Position numbers and translations under genes: made by a program
Source of the DNA: Colius striatus
Taxonomy: Eukaryota > Chordata > Aves > Coliiformes > Coliidae
DNA length: 64,000 nucleotides
Direction of reading: 5' to 3'
NCBI RefSeq assembly: GCF_028858725.1
Contig: NC_084767.1
Span: forward strand, 4,701,501-4,765,500
Shown here: piece by piece, positions 39,331-53,824 of the stretch
How the letters are laid out: every line of letters begins with the position of its first letter
Numbering within the stretch: the stretch's first letter is position 1
The notes under the pieces: generated by a model
Seen by the model: only the letters and a program-made list of their open reading frames with translations
Told to the model about the DNA's origin: nothing
Databases searched by the model: none

Positions 39331-42300
39331 GTCCATAAAGCTGTTCCCTTCTCCTTTAATAAAGGCTTTGGACCTACAGCTAACAGAGGATGTGAGCACT
39401 AATAATCTTCATCTGCATGTCAAATACAGCCTTATCATAACCAGGCATCAGTAAGGCCTTCTTAATCTTGCCTTTACATGGAAAATGAACCAATTCTTGC
39501 CATGTATAATAGACTTTATCTTAGTGCTCCAGTTTTCACCTTTCTCTGGTCTGTGTCTAAATAAGAAGGACACAGTTTTTATGGATCTACCTTTCAGATT
39601 ATTGTTCCTGGCACTTAAAAACCCCATTCAGTTTTGCTTTTCTTACTGCAGACAAGTGATGTCTTCCCTACTGTCACTTAGTTTTTTCTGTTAAGCTTTT
39701 TTGTCTTCTTCAGGAACAGTAGGGATGTATCTGAAAAGCCCTTTCCCTGCATTTTGCAATACATAGCTTTCCTCATTACCTATAACCACAGAGCCCAGTT
39801 ATCATTTCCACATGTTGCTCCACTTTAGGACTTTGAAATGTTCTAGGATTTAAAATGCAAGGAGCAATTTCTCAGTACACTGCACAGCCACAAGCTCATT
39901 TCAGTGCTTGTAAATACAAAGTTTCACTGGGTGCAGAATATAGAATTCCTGTTGTTTTCTTATTAAAACAGTTTTGGACTGTGGACCTTAATACCCTATT
40001 TGGTCAGATATGAAGACAATTCACTACTAAGAGCACTGCCAGCTAATGTCCTAATCATTCCTCTGTTGCAGCGTGTTCCACCCCTTGAAGATGGAGTACA
40101 GTATGGAAATACAGAAGGATGAGATGAATTTTCATCCCTCTACCCTGAGGATGTCAGGAGTTTCAAATGCAAGCTCTGAATTATACTGAATGTAGAGTCA
40201 AGTTGAGCTCCAAGTGATGTGGGGTTTTATGCATACCCCTAGGAGACTAACTAGAAAGGCATCTTTTCATACTGTATGACAAGAAGCTGTAATAGGATTC
40301 CAACACAGATAACCTTTACTGAGGCAGACAGAACACCAGGTTTGTCCATATGGAATACCAAGAACATGAGCTGTGGAACAGGCAAACAGAAGCTTGAATA
40401 GTTTTAGGTGTTGACTGGACACTAACAAAATCATCTAATTATTAGACAAGCCTGGCTTGCCAGCATTGCAAAACTTCCTTGTAACTGCACATTGTTTCTT
40501 TCCTCTCATTCCATGTTTTCCTCTGCCTGCACCTGCTTTGGCTCCAAGCACCAAAGAAGAATCAGATCAAAGCTGAGATGAGGGCACCAGTCAAGGACCT
40601 GCTTGTTCCCAGCACAGAGGCCCTGCTGCTGCTCCAGCATCCCCTCTGCACCTCAGACAAGCCCAAACACCTGGGACCACAGTTTGCTTGTTTGCATCAT
40701 TTATGTGGCAGCTCTGCACCAAACAGCCTCTGTCAGAGAAGCTGATGTCAGCCACAGAGCATTAGGGAGACAAGCTGTAGGCAAACAAACATTGTTTTTT
40801 AAAACAAGTCATCAAGCATAACTATATCTTCACATCGTGGCACCCAGATTATGCACAGGCACATGCACACCCCTCCAGCACATCCAGAGCCTGCCTGGTG
40901 AACACCAGTGTGTCATTTGTGAGCTCCCAAAGTTTTGCCTGGTGTCCATGCTGTGCTATATGTGTCCTCCATGGTGACACGTGTCTTCAGTACATGGGGT
41001 TCCTGCTCTGGCTTGTGTGCATTTAGAGACAGATGATGGAGCCTGTGACAGTGGGGAGGAAAAATAAACGAACCTTCAAGCTGAGAGGAAGAAAATCCTC
41101 TCAGAATTAGGTGAAAACATTTCTTCAGCAACTGTTTAGCTTCTTTCCTCTTTCTTTGTCTACTCCACTGGCCTGTTTTAAGGTTAATTACAACATTCAA
41201 TAGCCTGTTAACAGCATGTCAGGAAGACGCTAGAAGAGGCTCAGTAGAGGGTCTCTGGTCTGTGCTAAGGCCAATTTTACAAGCACTTCTGTGTTGAAGC
41301 ACTGCAGGGATAATAAAAGATCTTTCCTCCCTATGCTGCTACTAGAGAGAGTGTATTAGGATTTTACTTCACATCAGCAGTTCTGAGTCATCTCCAAGCA
41401 CAGAGGCTTTCCTTGTTGAATAGAGGAGGTTCATTAGTGCACAAAGCAGCTACTCCAGTGCAACCACCCAGGCTGTGGTGCTTAACACCTTCAATCATTT
41501 CATTTGCCTCTTCAAATCAAATTACTGGAACTTTACATTAATAAAACTAGTGCTCACCCTTGGGTGGATTCCTCATTTTCCTGGGTATTGTCTCTTTACA
41601 TCCCAGAACCTGGCTGCTCTGAAAACCAATAAAGGTCCTTGAGGGCAACTGACTGCCCTGTTCAGTTCTCCTCTGCCATTCTGAACTGTAAGAGCAAAAG
41701 AGGCTTTAAACAATTATCTCCCAGGTATGCTAAGCACAGTGCAAAAAGAGGTGCAGGGAGCAGCAGCCAGACACTAAGGTGTTGCAGGTTAAACTGAGTG
41801 CAGGCACATGTGTATTAAGTTAAAGCATCAAGACATGAAGAAGTGGATCAGTGAACTGGGAGGTAGCAGCAGTTGTTGGTCTGGAGTTCTCTCCCTGACA
41901 CTTCTCTTTCTTTATCAGGGTTTTCCCTTCCTAATCTGATAACAAAACCTGTTTGTGTGGGTGAGTGAACAGCACTGGCACCACATGTCCTACGCAAGGT
42001 GGTAGACAAGCAGCAGATGGAGGGAGCACAGCGGAAAACTGTTCTTCCTGGGGAAAAAGAATTCAGGAGATCCCTCCAGCAGCACTACAGATCCATAGTA
42101 GCCTTTACCAAACCCATCTGTTTTCATCTCTTCCTGATTCAGGCAAACCCACTGCTGAAGAAGCTTCACACAAAAATAGAACAGTCACCACCTTTGCATG
42201 TCTTTGCCCTTTGTCCTGTCCCTGCTGTACCAGACCTTAGTCCCAGCTCCTGGCAGCATATTTATGAAGGACACTGACCTACTCAATTCAACCCTTCAAA

Positions 42301-45300
42301 GACCAATAGTGCTGTTGTGCCAAACCACAACTAAAAGCAATCTTTGAAAAAAAGATTATGAAATCCCTCCCTAATCCTTCTGTCTTGGCAGAACTTAAAA
42401 CCCTGCTTTAATGAGTAAGTCCTGAGACATCTCCATGTATCCTCTTTTTCTCCTAGCCACCAGCATGATGATCAGAAACCTGCCTGTTTTGCACTGGACA
42501 GCACTCCAAGAGTTGCCATGGCCTGCCAGGAGCCTGGGCATGGTCCCTGGCTGTCACCCCTGCAGAGACTGTACCTTGCATGGCTGTCATCTCCTCTCTT
42601 CAGGCCACAAGCTGACAAGCACCAGTCACAGTAGCATTACAATGGCTTTAACCCCTCCCCTGGCTTTACAAACTGCTGTGCCAGGTGAAAGTGATCTTGA
42701 GAAAGGTGTTTGAAACTGAGGTTTCCTTGAGTGCTATGAGACCTTCTGCTGTGCAAAGGACACTGACAGCATGCCCTTCTCTCCATGACTGGCTCTTAGT
42801 GTCTCCTCACTGAAACTAAAGGCTATCCATCATGTGAAAGCAGTCTCCAAGAGAAGCAAATCAGACACCTTAGTTTCACTGTCAGCCAGCAGCAGCCATG
42901 GGCTGAGCTATTGATGATTCAGCTCTGCAGTCACCAGTAGATCCTTTTTTTCTCGTTTTCCCAGGAGAGCACTCCTGACAGTGCAGAACAAGCAACCACC
43001 CTTCCTTGAACAACTGCAAAAATGGGAGCTGGTAGCAACATCTCAGAGCATTGAGGAGCTCTGGCTGCCAATAAGAAGCCCATGATTTATAGTTTGCAAC
43101 AGGAGCTACATGCTCATTTTTTTCCCCTTTGGGTGAAGGATCCAAAGTACACAAAGCTAAGTCCTTATCAGCAGAAACATTTGTTGGGGAGTGCTCCAAA
43201 AGTGACTCTTCTGTAAAGTGCTTTGTCCTATTCCCAGATGAAGCACATTTGCCTCCAGTTAAATCCTTTGAGCTTTATCAGTGAGTGTATATATAGATGT
43301 GAGTAAGAAAACAGTGATGGACCCAGTAGCAAAAATAAAATACCATAAGGCTCCTGCATTCTTTATTCCAAACCAATCCATTACATGGCAAATGGAGAGA
43401 CATATCTGTGCTGTGCTGTATGATAACCAGACAGAGCATCCACTTCCCTAGCCATCATCCTAGAAGCAGACGTGGATATCCACCATCAATTATCCAATAA
43501 CACATACAGAAAGCTTCAGAGATTAACAGATCCCTTAGAGATGAAGAACAGATGATTTGGCTCCACTGACAAAATGGATAAGAAACTCAGTAGTTCTTCC
43601 ACCAGTAGGCTGGAGGGAACTATAACAGATGCACTAAATACATGTCATTTCTTTCCAGTCTTGGAGGTGTGGGTTTCTAAGCAAGTTCACAGGTCCCAGA
43701 GCACTGTTAGCCATGGCAGATTCTGCTCCCCTGGGCCAGGGCTCACCCTGCATGACCACTCTCACTGCTCAGCTACCTTTTTTTTTCTTAAAAGGCTGTA
43801 CTATTTAATATTTAATTATCATCTACATAAAGAATAGCAAAGCAGCAAGCTTGCTTTTCATTTAGCCAGAAAGGAGGCAAGTAAAATTAAGATTTCACCC
43901 AAGAACACAGCAGACACTGCACACAGAGTGAAGAGTGAAGGTGGTTTGGGGATCATGTGGTAGTATTATATTCCTGGGTCTAATCTAAGGACATCAATGG
44001 AGTTTTGATGCATTTGAAGGAATACAGAACTCAGGAGGATTCTTCTGTAGTCATGATATGGACTTGAACTTGGAGGAGAGGAGCCTGAGAAGTGGCTGTG
44101 AATGAGGTGGTGAAGCCACGTTAAGGGCAGGGCAAAGGGTCTGCAGACTTTGTGCTCAGCTTTCACCTCCTATTTTTCCTTTTTGGGGTTCAGTATGAGA
44201 CACCTGCTTCCTGACATGGGCTCCCTTTTGAAAGATTTTAACATCAGAGAAGCAGCAACCAGGCATGAAACACCATGAGCTGGGTCTCACGGGGCTGAGC
44301 CAGATGCCTTCATTCCTCCTGCTGCAGTGAAGCTCCTGTGAACTGGGGTCTCCCACATCTCCCACAAAAGCTGCTGACTTCACTCAGAATCATAATAATA
44401 ACACAGACTGTGAGCTCTGTTTAGTTAATGAGCTTCACATTCTTGGGGGAAAAGAAAGAGTCAATGTCTTGGCTGGCAAATTGAGTGATGGAGCCAGGAC
44501 CCAAGACCTCCTGGTCCCACACTTGATTTGAAGGAGAAAGTTGTTACTCTTGGCACCAGAGACCAGTGAAAAATGGCTGCTCCATATGCTCTGGACTGCT
44601 TTACCTGCTTCAATAAACCATCCACATCCCCCCTTGCTGGGAAATTCAACTGCTGAAGTCAAGTTGCTAGCAGGTGAAGGGCAGGGGTGTTGTTTATTTT
44701 AGCTTGGTTTACTTGAAGCCTTATAATCACTTTTCAAAAGGCTATATTCATGATTATTTACTTTGGACTTCAAACAGGATTTTCCCTTTTAAAATTGCAC
44801 CCACTCAAACTTGGCAGCTGCCTTAACTCATGCAACAGGAATGAACTGAGACTTACAAGGAAAGGGAATGCATACCCTCCTATAAAATGTTTCTGTCTTA
44901 ATAGGATCTGTTGACCACAATTACCCTAAAACTCTAAATCTGGCAAGGGACAAGGGGTTTTTTGCCAGTTGAGAAGTCTGGGATATGCTGCACAGGACAG
45001 TTATAGGTGGTGCAGTGGACATCAGACACTGCCAACCTCCAGGTCTCCTCCACACCTCTGCTTTGCCTGTGAAATCACTGTGGTCCTTTAACTTTAGACA
45101 GTCTCTTGGAAAGCTGTTTAAGTTGTTATGGAAACTGTTTAAAGGAGTGTGTTACTCTCAAAAGGAAGCCTTCACCTCAGTCACCTGCCATGATTTGGTG
45201 GCAGAAAGGCCTGTTCTACATTTAGTTGGTGGTGGCAACAGACCCTGACCTACCTTTGTCTGCAGCTGAGTATCAAAGCCTTCAATGAGAGCTATGCCCT

Positions 45301-48300
45301 AATGGGGACATTGTACTGGGGTTGCTGTGATCTCCTCAGTCTGTTTCTTTCAGCAGAGCAAGAGCAATTTAGGAGATGAAACTAAGGATCTGTTGCAAAA
45401 CAAGGAGTTTGTAAACAGGACCAACTTACTCCCATCCTGATGGGCATAGCCTTGTGTTGTCAGCTCTGGGATGTGAAAGCTGCTCCTGTACCACCAGGGA
45501 TGCACAAGGGGCTCTCCCTGTGAGTGTTTTACCCACAGGACACATGCATCCTGCTGGTTGCCTGTGGTTACATGACAAATGAAACAGGTTCATCAATGAC
45601 AGGAACAACAGGGAGAGTGGGGAGCTGTGGTGACTTGCAGAGAGGTTAAAAGCTGGAATAAAAGCCCCCTGTGCTCCTACTGTGAAACACATGGTCTCCT
45701 CCTGTGCAAAGGAGGTGGGATGAGGACAGCCCAGCACATCAGCTCTGGTGCTGGGGTATAGTGGAGGAAAGCCTTTCCAGCTGCAGGATCCCCAGGACCT
45801 TTTTATTTTAAGGATGAAGTTAATTTGTTTGACTGCATCTGTGTTAATAGCATCCCCCCCACACAGAATGTACGACTCCACAAGCTTCATGCATGCTGCT
45901 CCTGTTTGGCCATGCAGCAGAGCTGCCAGGCACAGGTATGACCTTTTGGCAAAAGCATTCGAACTGTGTCTCAGAGAGACCGGGCAGCAGCTGGGAGAAG
46001 AGCTCAGTGTGGTTTTCAGGTTCATGAGCACCTCAGTAAAGGAGCCAGGTGGGCTGCTTGAAATCTCATAGGGAAAACCATGGTGGCCTGGAAGAAGGAT
46101 TTCTGCCTCACAAGAGGGAATGGTGTTTCTGCCTTCTCCTCTCTCTACTCCTCAAGTAGCATCTACATTTACCTCTAGCTGTGTGTTTGGGAAATGCAGG
46201 ATTCTCCCTTGTTGCACCACCTGCTGCTGCAGGTCTCTGGGACACCTCCCTGCTTTCCATTTCCATCAAAGGGTTACACAAGGGATTATGAAACCAAATG
46301 GCTTTGACCTTTGGAGTGGGAAATCAAGGGCTGGGCAGGGCTCAATTCACTGCAGAAATATTTATAGGAACATCAGAAACATTGTATTAATTTCTTTCAT
46401 TCTGGGGTGAAGGCAAGGAGCCAGCACATGTTATGCTTGATTCTTCCATAAAGATCTTCATTATGACTCCTGGTTTTCCTGCCCTTCTGCCATGCTCTGG
46501 GGAGCAGCTCAGCTGCAGTGTGGAATTCAACGACATTTTGGGGCAAAAATGTTTCTAGAACTGGAAACAGAAGTGCAGAAAACTCCCCATGGACTCAAAG
46601 AGCTGGTGACTGGTTGTAGAGATTCCTGGAGAGCTACCCTCCTTTCTGTACTGGCTGCCACAGCTGGAGCATCCCTGCAGCAGCATCTCCAGAGATGGCA
46701 TCAAAACACTGCTCAGGCACCATGCACAACTTCTTTTTTTGATTCAAAAATCTGAGTCTTTGCTATTTTCCTGGCGAACAGGGTGGGGAGAGCTATGGGA
46801 AACAAGGAGGAATTCTGCAGGATACAGGGTTCTCAAAGCTTTGAACCTGTGCCTCTGTTGATAGTCTTTGAAGAGGTAAATAGTCTGAGAGGTCGAGAAA
46901 ATCCAGGCTTGCAGCTTCTCAATCTACTTAGCTGGTCAGACTTGCAACCTTTCTTTTATCCCAAGTGTTTTGCCATGAGCTGGAGGAAGGGAGGAATTTG
47001 AGTTTGCCAAGGCTAATTTTAGTAAGAGACAGCCTTACACCATTTCCCTCGGGGTTAGCTACATTAAAAACCAACCACAGATTCAAATCAGCCAATTACC
47101 ATACTATAGCAAATAAAAACACCAGCCAGAGATGTAATCTCACGTGCTATTAAAATGCACTGAGACACAAAACACCATTCACAGATACCATCTCCTAGAT
47201 GAATGCCACACACAATAGCCCATCTAAAAGCCATTACTTTCATTGTTTAAGGAGATCCACGCAGTGTTTGTTTTGACATTCCAGAGTGGGCTGGGACAGG
47301 TAAAGAGTCTGGGTGGTGATGAGATGAGGTGCCTTTCACTTTCATGTGCTGCTCTGAATTTAGCCCGACTTTCTTAATGAGCAGAGAAAATGAGGACTTC
47401 CTGAGGTATAATAGGTGGGATATGTGGTATGAGCTGGAAATGTGCTGCAAATTTCTCTCAGGGCTAAGGGATAAGTTAAACAGGCTTCACATCAAATGTC
47501 ATGACCAGGCTGAGAGGGGGCAAGAGATGTGCAAGCTATGGAGACTGAATTCTGCCTACCTTCTTCTGTTGCACACATCACCTTCATATCGTAGTGCTTA
47601 CCACTCTTCTTGCTGCTAAACATGGTCCCCAGATAGACAAATTTATTGATGACAACCAGCAAAATAAGTATCTTTGAATGTTCTGGAGACGTTTGTGTTC
47701 AAGACTCTCAGTGTGACCATCTTCCTCATATGCATGCACTTCTAAAGCATCCTCTTGTCCCCTAAACCTTGTGTAGGCATCGATTCACTTCCATGATAAG
47801 AGCAAAATCTCCACAATTCCTACTGCCAATGTCCAATCTCTGTTTAAAACAGGAAGGCTGATGGATGCCATTATACTGAGGCAGAAATGAGACAAGCCTG
47901 GGCTTAACCCTAAGCCACTTCTGAATTGTGGTTTCCTGTTTCCACCAAGGTGCTTAAGGAAAAGATGGGACCATATAGTTGTAACCACAGAGGAAACCAA
48001 CCCTTTTAGCACTACTCTGTGAAGTCTGCTCCAGAAGACCTGACAGACATTAGCAGATGTCCTCTTGAGATGCCTGGAGAAGTAAGAATTGGTTGATTCT
48101 GCACCACTGCAGGGAAAACAGGAGATTCTGGGCACAATGACTGAAAATGTCTAGGAATCAAATGGCAAGAAGTATAGTCTTTACTCCTGTGTATTCACAC
48201 TCAAGTCTGGAGCCACCTATGTAAGTGCTAAGCACCTGCCCAAGGGCTCAGAAGACACTGCAGCTTCACAGGGATTGCACAGCTTTTGACAGATGCCGAC

Positions 48301-49267
48301 AGGATGGCCAGGCTTCTGCTGGCAATGTGGGCACTGCAGATTTGACCTACCTGTACTCAGGCTAGTCAGGGTGCCACAATCTCCAGCATGGGCAGTTGAA
48401 ATGTGTCCAAGACCTTGGCAGTGCTGAAGCCCCTCCTCCTGCACCCTTTTTGCTGTGGTTGGTCCTCCTGGCCATCCATACAGTGCAGAGCTACAGCTAC
48501 CACTAAGCCCCGTCTCCATTTGACCATCATCTCTATTGCAAACCTCAGTTTCCCAGTACCTTGCCAAGCACTGGGAACCCAGGCACTATACCTGCTCTCA
48601 GACCACACCAAGGGCCTTGCCCACAGTGGAAAAGGCAATTAAACTAAACCAAACCCCCCTCAGGCTTGCACCAGATGAAGAGTATGCACACAGCACTCAC
48701 CATGGCCATGCCACCCTGCAGCAGTGCCTTAGCTCCTGAGCCATCCCTCTGAGCTGAGGGAAAGCTTGGTGTGACCAGCAGTCACACAAGCTATTTTGGG
48801 TTTAATATGCTGTAGATTTGATAAGAAAGCTCTCAGGAAAAAACAAATTTCCTCTTGGACTCAGTAGAACTGGGCACATATTCCAGCACACAGAGTTCCT
48901 TTTCCTATAAACTCATGAAGTAGCCTTCTAAAATAAGGATTGAGAGGTGAAACACTGGTCCCACTGCAAGCTGGGACCTATCCCCAGGACCAGGATTCAC
49001 CTTCAGTGTACAGTAGACCCTCACTGATGGTGAGAGGTGAAGAGGGCTGAAGGCCCAGTGCTTTCTGTGTTGCTCCCCTGGTTTGCCTCCTATACATATG
49101 GCCACTATTTTGGTAAGTCAGAGGTTTACATTGGATCAGTGCAGGTGTCATACAATTTGCCACCTGCCTGATGATACTGAGCATTATCTGAGGAACTCAG
49201 ACCACCTTGCAAGAACAAGGGCAGGAAAGAGGCTGGGAGTGAAAATGTTACCTGAGTATGGCCACAA
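39331..49267. other. Intergenic DNA, no gene recognised
   Basis: About 10 kb without a supported gene. The longest frame is 201 codons (minus, 45426-46031), with no known domain. A pyrimidine tract plus AG followed about 66 bases later by CAG/GTATGA (45868-45935, plus) would make an exon-like unit, but nothing else supports it. No transposon was recognised. Confidence 0.55.
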
Positions 49268-49380
49268 CTCAGTGCATCTTCCTATGCAACCTGATCTAGG
49301 TGACCCTGCTTCTGCAGGGGGGTTGGACTAGATGATCTCTAAAGGTCCCTTCCAACCCCTACCATTCTATGATTCTATGA
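49268..49380 (+). mobile_element. CR1 LINE fragment, extreme 3' end
   Basis: Only about 110 bp of CR1 tail remains. It has CAACCTGATCTAGGTGACCC, GGGGTTGGACTAGATGATCT and CCTACCATTCTATGATTC, ending in two octamer units. Apart from a few substitutions it is the same as the end of the copy at 16063, so both probably come from one subfamily active at about the same time. Confidence 0.93.
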
Positions 49381-52300
49381 TCTGTGTTTGAAACAGGCTT
49401 GTTTGCCTCACGCCATGAGTGTGCAATTCAGCATGGCTCCAGCCCAGGTTCCCATGAAGTTAGGGCTACCTTTATGTAGTCTCATTTGCTCTATATCCCT
49501 GGATGCCTATTGCACCTGACTGATGTCTCCTCTGATCTGCTGAGTCAAGGAAATGGAGCAGAAATCACCTCTGTGCTGATGATGCTTGGAGGATGGGGTG
49601 CATTTTGCACCCAAAACAACTCCACTATGTGGCAAACTCCCTTGCTGCAGCCTCACACCACAGCTTTGCACCGTGCAGGGAAACAAGATACTGGGGAGTG
49701 GACAAGAAAAGACTGCTGGGCAGCATGGGCTTGGAGGTCATTGCCAGGGACAAGCCGAGAGGGAGGTGTGGGTTGGAGAGAGTGATCTCTGCTTATGAAA
49801 CCATCTTCAATTATGGGAAAAGCAGGAATGAGAAGAAAAAAAATGTCTTGATAACAATCTTTTATCTCTATTATTCTGATGCTCTCTTCTGTTTCCTCTG
49901 CTGCCCTCATGTTGTGTCATTTTGTAACCTGTATTCACCATCAGTATTGATTTAAAGGCTAGCAGTTCAGTATTTGGCCCAGAGACAATGAATCTCTGGT
50001 GTTCAGCTGTTCCAGCCAGTGTCATGTTCCATATAAAGCACCTCAGTTTTCACTGGGGTCACTGCTCATATTCAGCAGCTTCCTTTTTCCATGGGCTAGC
50101 CTCAAAAAGAAAGAAGAAAAGGACAATAACTGCCTCCCTACAAATGCTGGTACTCCAGAGATTGCTAGCCATCATCTGCCAGCAAATGCACAGAGGATCG
50201 TGCCTTGGTGTGAGACAGGATCTTCCCCTCCCTCACTTTCACACCTCCACAACACCCTCACATGAGAGGATGTGGGGCTGGGTGCTCTTTAACAGCGGTG
50301 GCACCTGTGGTAGCGTTAGGTATGTTCCCCTAATGTCAGATGGATGCTCTCTTCAGGCCTTGCACACCATCCTGCAGCCCTCAGAGTGCAGAGAAGCCTC
50401 TCTGCTGCCCCATCCCTCTGAGGAGCACAGGGTGGGCATGGTCCATGCTGGGGCTTGGGGACAGCTCCTTGAGGGAAGAGGTGGCAGCATTTTCTGTCTC
50501 TTCTGCTGCCCTCCCTGCTGCAGGTGGGTGCCAAAGGGAGCATTGGGCTTCTCCTTATTGCTGCAGGCTCTTAAAGCAAGAGATGCCCCAGAGCTCCCAC
50601 CAGACTGAGTAGGGGGCTCCAAGAGAGAAGTGAGCAAACAAAAAAAACACCCCACTTTATCACTCAAACCCCAATTTCTAATTGCACTATTGTTCCAAAT
50701 AAGCCTAAACAAGATTAAAGGGACTGATGAGTCACAGGTGGCTCCCCCTCATGGCTTATAAAGCAGGAGAAACCAAGAGCCAGGAGGCTGCCTGCTGCTA
50801 CCAAAGCTGCCCTGCTGAAAGCTTCCTGACCTTGTCAAGCTGCTTTGGAGCAGGAGAGTGAGGAAGGCAGAGGTGACCCTCAGAAAGTATCCCTGAGCCT
50901 GGTGAGCTGCCCCAGCACAGCACTTTGCTGCAGCAGTGCCAAATGGCCACCGATGCCCAGAGCTGGGCACACACAAACCAGTGCAGCTGGACCAAGGGGA
51001 AGGCAGCACAAAGCTTCTCCAGGCAGGCACTGCCAGATGCTCCAAAGGGTGCCTGGTGTGGCACAGGGAGAAGAATGTTTCCATGCTACCTGCATTCTGC
51101 TCTGACATGCCAGATAAATACTGCTACTTAACCAGTTCTCTGCAAGAAGAGAATGTTACACATGCCTCTCCCACCAAACACATGGGAAGACAGTCACTTC
51201 CAAGAGCTTGCCAAGGGCCTGATCTGGCCAGCTGCTTGACATCAGAGTGCTTTGTGCTTTCCATCTTGTGATAAGCATCTGGGAAGGCAGAGTTAAGGCC
51301 AGCAGCCCAGCTAGTCACAGTCCTGAGGCAGGTCTTGTACGCCCAAAAGCCTGGCTGCTTTTTCCAATTATGTCAGTTGAGCTAATAAAAGTGATTACCA
51401 ATTTCTACCAACCCTGCCTTTCTCATTGATCCCACAGCTCGTTCTTCAAATGTCACTCAGCAAGGAGGGAGCACACATCCAATTACAGAAAGAGAAAAGA
51501 TTAGCATGCTGACAAAGCAGCAGGGTCAGTGGTGCAGATGTGCCGCACGAAAAGAGATGTGCCTGGTTTTCACACCCTCCAAGCCCAAGGAACCCAGAAG
51601 GAGGCAACTTGGGGCTCTCCCCAGCACTTTAAGCAATTTAAGAAGTGCAAACTTAACTGCCTTCTTAACCTGTCCTCTGAGGTTTAGTATTGCATTTGCT
51701 TAAATAAGAAATCTGGAATATGCTGGAGAGCTAATAACTACTCAAAAGCCCAGATAAAGGCATGCAAACCTCAAAAGCAACTCAGGCTTTGAGTGATGAC
51801 CTTTATATGAGGCAAATTCCTGCCTGCATTTTGAACCTGTGGTCACTACTCCCACTTGGTATGGATCATAGCTGGAGAGCCAAGGGTAGAAACCAGCTCA
51901 AGCCATGGACCCACCCCGGCACACCTCACAAAGGTGAATTGCCAACACATAGGTAATTCCCAACAGAAGCACAAGCTGCATAATCAAGGAAGAAATAAAT
52001 CAGCCTGTCTCTGCTTCCTCCACCACACACAACCAAAGCAAAGGCTCAGGTTGCTTTCAATATAGCCCAACAAAGACAAAACACTTAGATGTAAGGTGGG
52101 CTCATTGATTTCTGTAGCCTGGACCACAGAGACTTCCAGGTTCTGGAGAGGGAGGTAGGACTGTTGCCAGGGATGTTCAGGACACTTGTTATAAAGCAGA
52201 GAATTTAGCATTGACTCTCCTGTGGCTGGTGTTTCCCACCAAGTCCCCAAATTTGCATCTCTTCCTTTTGAGACCCTGTGCCTCATGCAAGGACGCACAT

Positions 52301-53824
52301 TTGTGTGTCTATTAGGATGAGGATTTAATACATTTTGAATGCTTTGATTTGGTGTCAGGGTATTCCCAGATGTTAGCCTAACAGCACAGCACCCTCGATG
52401 TGTTGTTACCAGAAACTTACCTTGAACATTCTCTAGAGCTTTCTGATAGAGCTCTTAAAGAAAGGTGAACAGAAAGCTGACAAAAACGTGTAGTTCTTCC
52501 CTTCCACATTCTGCTCTGCCTTCTCACTGTCATACTTCACTCATACCACTGCTTTTCCAGCAGCTTCTTGCCACGTTTTTCCTGCAAGGTGAGTGCTGCT
52601 GGCCCCCAGGGCAGAGAGGATGTGGGGCAGCCTACGGGCACAGGAGCTGGGGAGCTGATATTGCACCCAGCAAGTGCTAATGAAGCCTCCATCTGTACAG
52701 GCCAGACCTTCAGCTGGTGTGAAGCCTGTGGAAGCCAGTGAAGTGATACAGATCCACAGTGACTGGTTACAGTCCTATCTGTTGAGGTGTGTGAGGGAAA
52801 ACCTTCAGCAGTGGGCAGGGGAAGCTCCTGGTAATTAGCTACAGTCATTAGCACTGCACATGTGGCTTCACCAAACGCCCCTGCTCTCTGGAAGCTGTGT
52901 TTATCTGCAGTGGAAGGGGTGCCCTGTGACCTTCTGATCAGGCCTCTTTGGTTTTACAACGTCTGAAGCGTGCAGATGCAGAAGCAGAGTGTGCAAACAC
53001 TGCAGGGAAGCCACCAGGGGAGGAAGATTCCTGTCTTGACAGAAACCTCATAGCGCTGACGCTGCCTTTCATCTTGTTTCCTCATTCCAGCACCTCACTT
53101 GCCCCTCTTTTTTAAACCACAAAGTTTCCTCTTCATACACCCAGCTCTTCTCTATAAATAGCCCAGGCTTAGTCAGGGGTGCAGCACACAGACACACAGC
53201 CAGCCACAGCCCGGGGCTGGTGGGGCAAAGGGTTCTCCTCAGTCAGAATAACAAAGCCCCACCAGACTCTGGGGATGAGGTGCTTCAAATAAGATTTAAC
53301 ATAAATAAGATTAACTGTTTCATTGCTAACAAAGGTAGAAGTCCTCTGCTGCTTCTGCCATGGTTTCAGCACCCGACACACTGACCTGCACCTACTTCAG
53401 GTGGAGCTGGTGGCATGGGGGTAAAATTTAGCAGAAGCAATCATTTCTGTTCTCCCTTTCACAGGGCAATTTTAGAAGCACAGACATCAGGCTCATAGGC
53501 AGAGTGGTGTATCTCTGTGGGAGAGCAGCACGAGGCTGGACAGTGTCAGTGCAGGGCAACGGGCAGAAACAAAACTCCAGCAGCAGAGTTGTCGCCTGCT
53601 AGAAGGAAGTTTGCAGAATTTCTAAGTCCTTATTTAGCAAATTTGTTTGCTTTGGAGAAAAATCCTTGTGGCAGTGTCCAGGGCTGAGCACATGCCTGGC
53701 TGCAGCGTGGCCAACAGCAGTCACACAGCCTCCCCGCCTGGCCAGCGCTCCCGGGACAGCTGAGGGGTGTCTGTGCCCTTGACCTGCTCCAGGGTTTCTG
53801 GGGCTTGGCTGCAGCTCCAACGCC
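49381..53824. other. Upstream flank of ADRB2, no gene recognised
   Basis: Moderate-GC sequence with frames of up to 206 codons (49988-50608, plus) but no recognisable domain. At 53152-53161 there is CTATAAATAG, which fits both a TATA box and the MEF2 consensus and lies about 1.3 kb upstream of the inferred ADRB2 start. GC content rises steadily toward 53.8 kb. Confidence 0.55.

Noticed and set aside
45868..45935. Exon-like unit bounded by a C-rich tract plus ACAG and by CACAG/GTATGA
   Set aside because: A single short unit with no neighbouring exons and no recognisable peptide; such pairs are common by chance.
45426..46031. 201-codon minus-strand frame
   Set aside because: No recognisable domain, no supporting splice or promoter signals, and amino acid composition typical of random translation.
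49988..50608. 206-codon plus-strand frame
   Set aside because: No known domain, and overlapping frames of similar length lie on the other strand.
1..53800. Exons of HTR4, expected upstream of ADRB2 from vertebrate synteny
   Set aside because: I looked for serotonin-receptor-like peptide motifs in the translated frames and saw none. Short exons could still be missed, but none can be supported.
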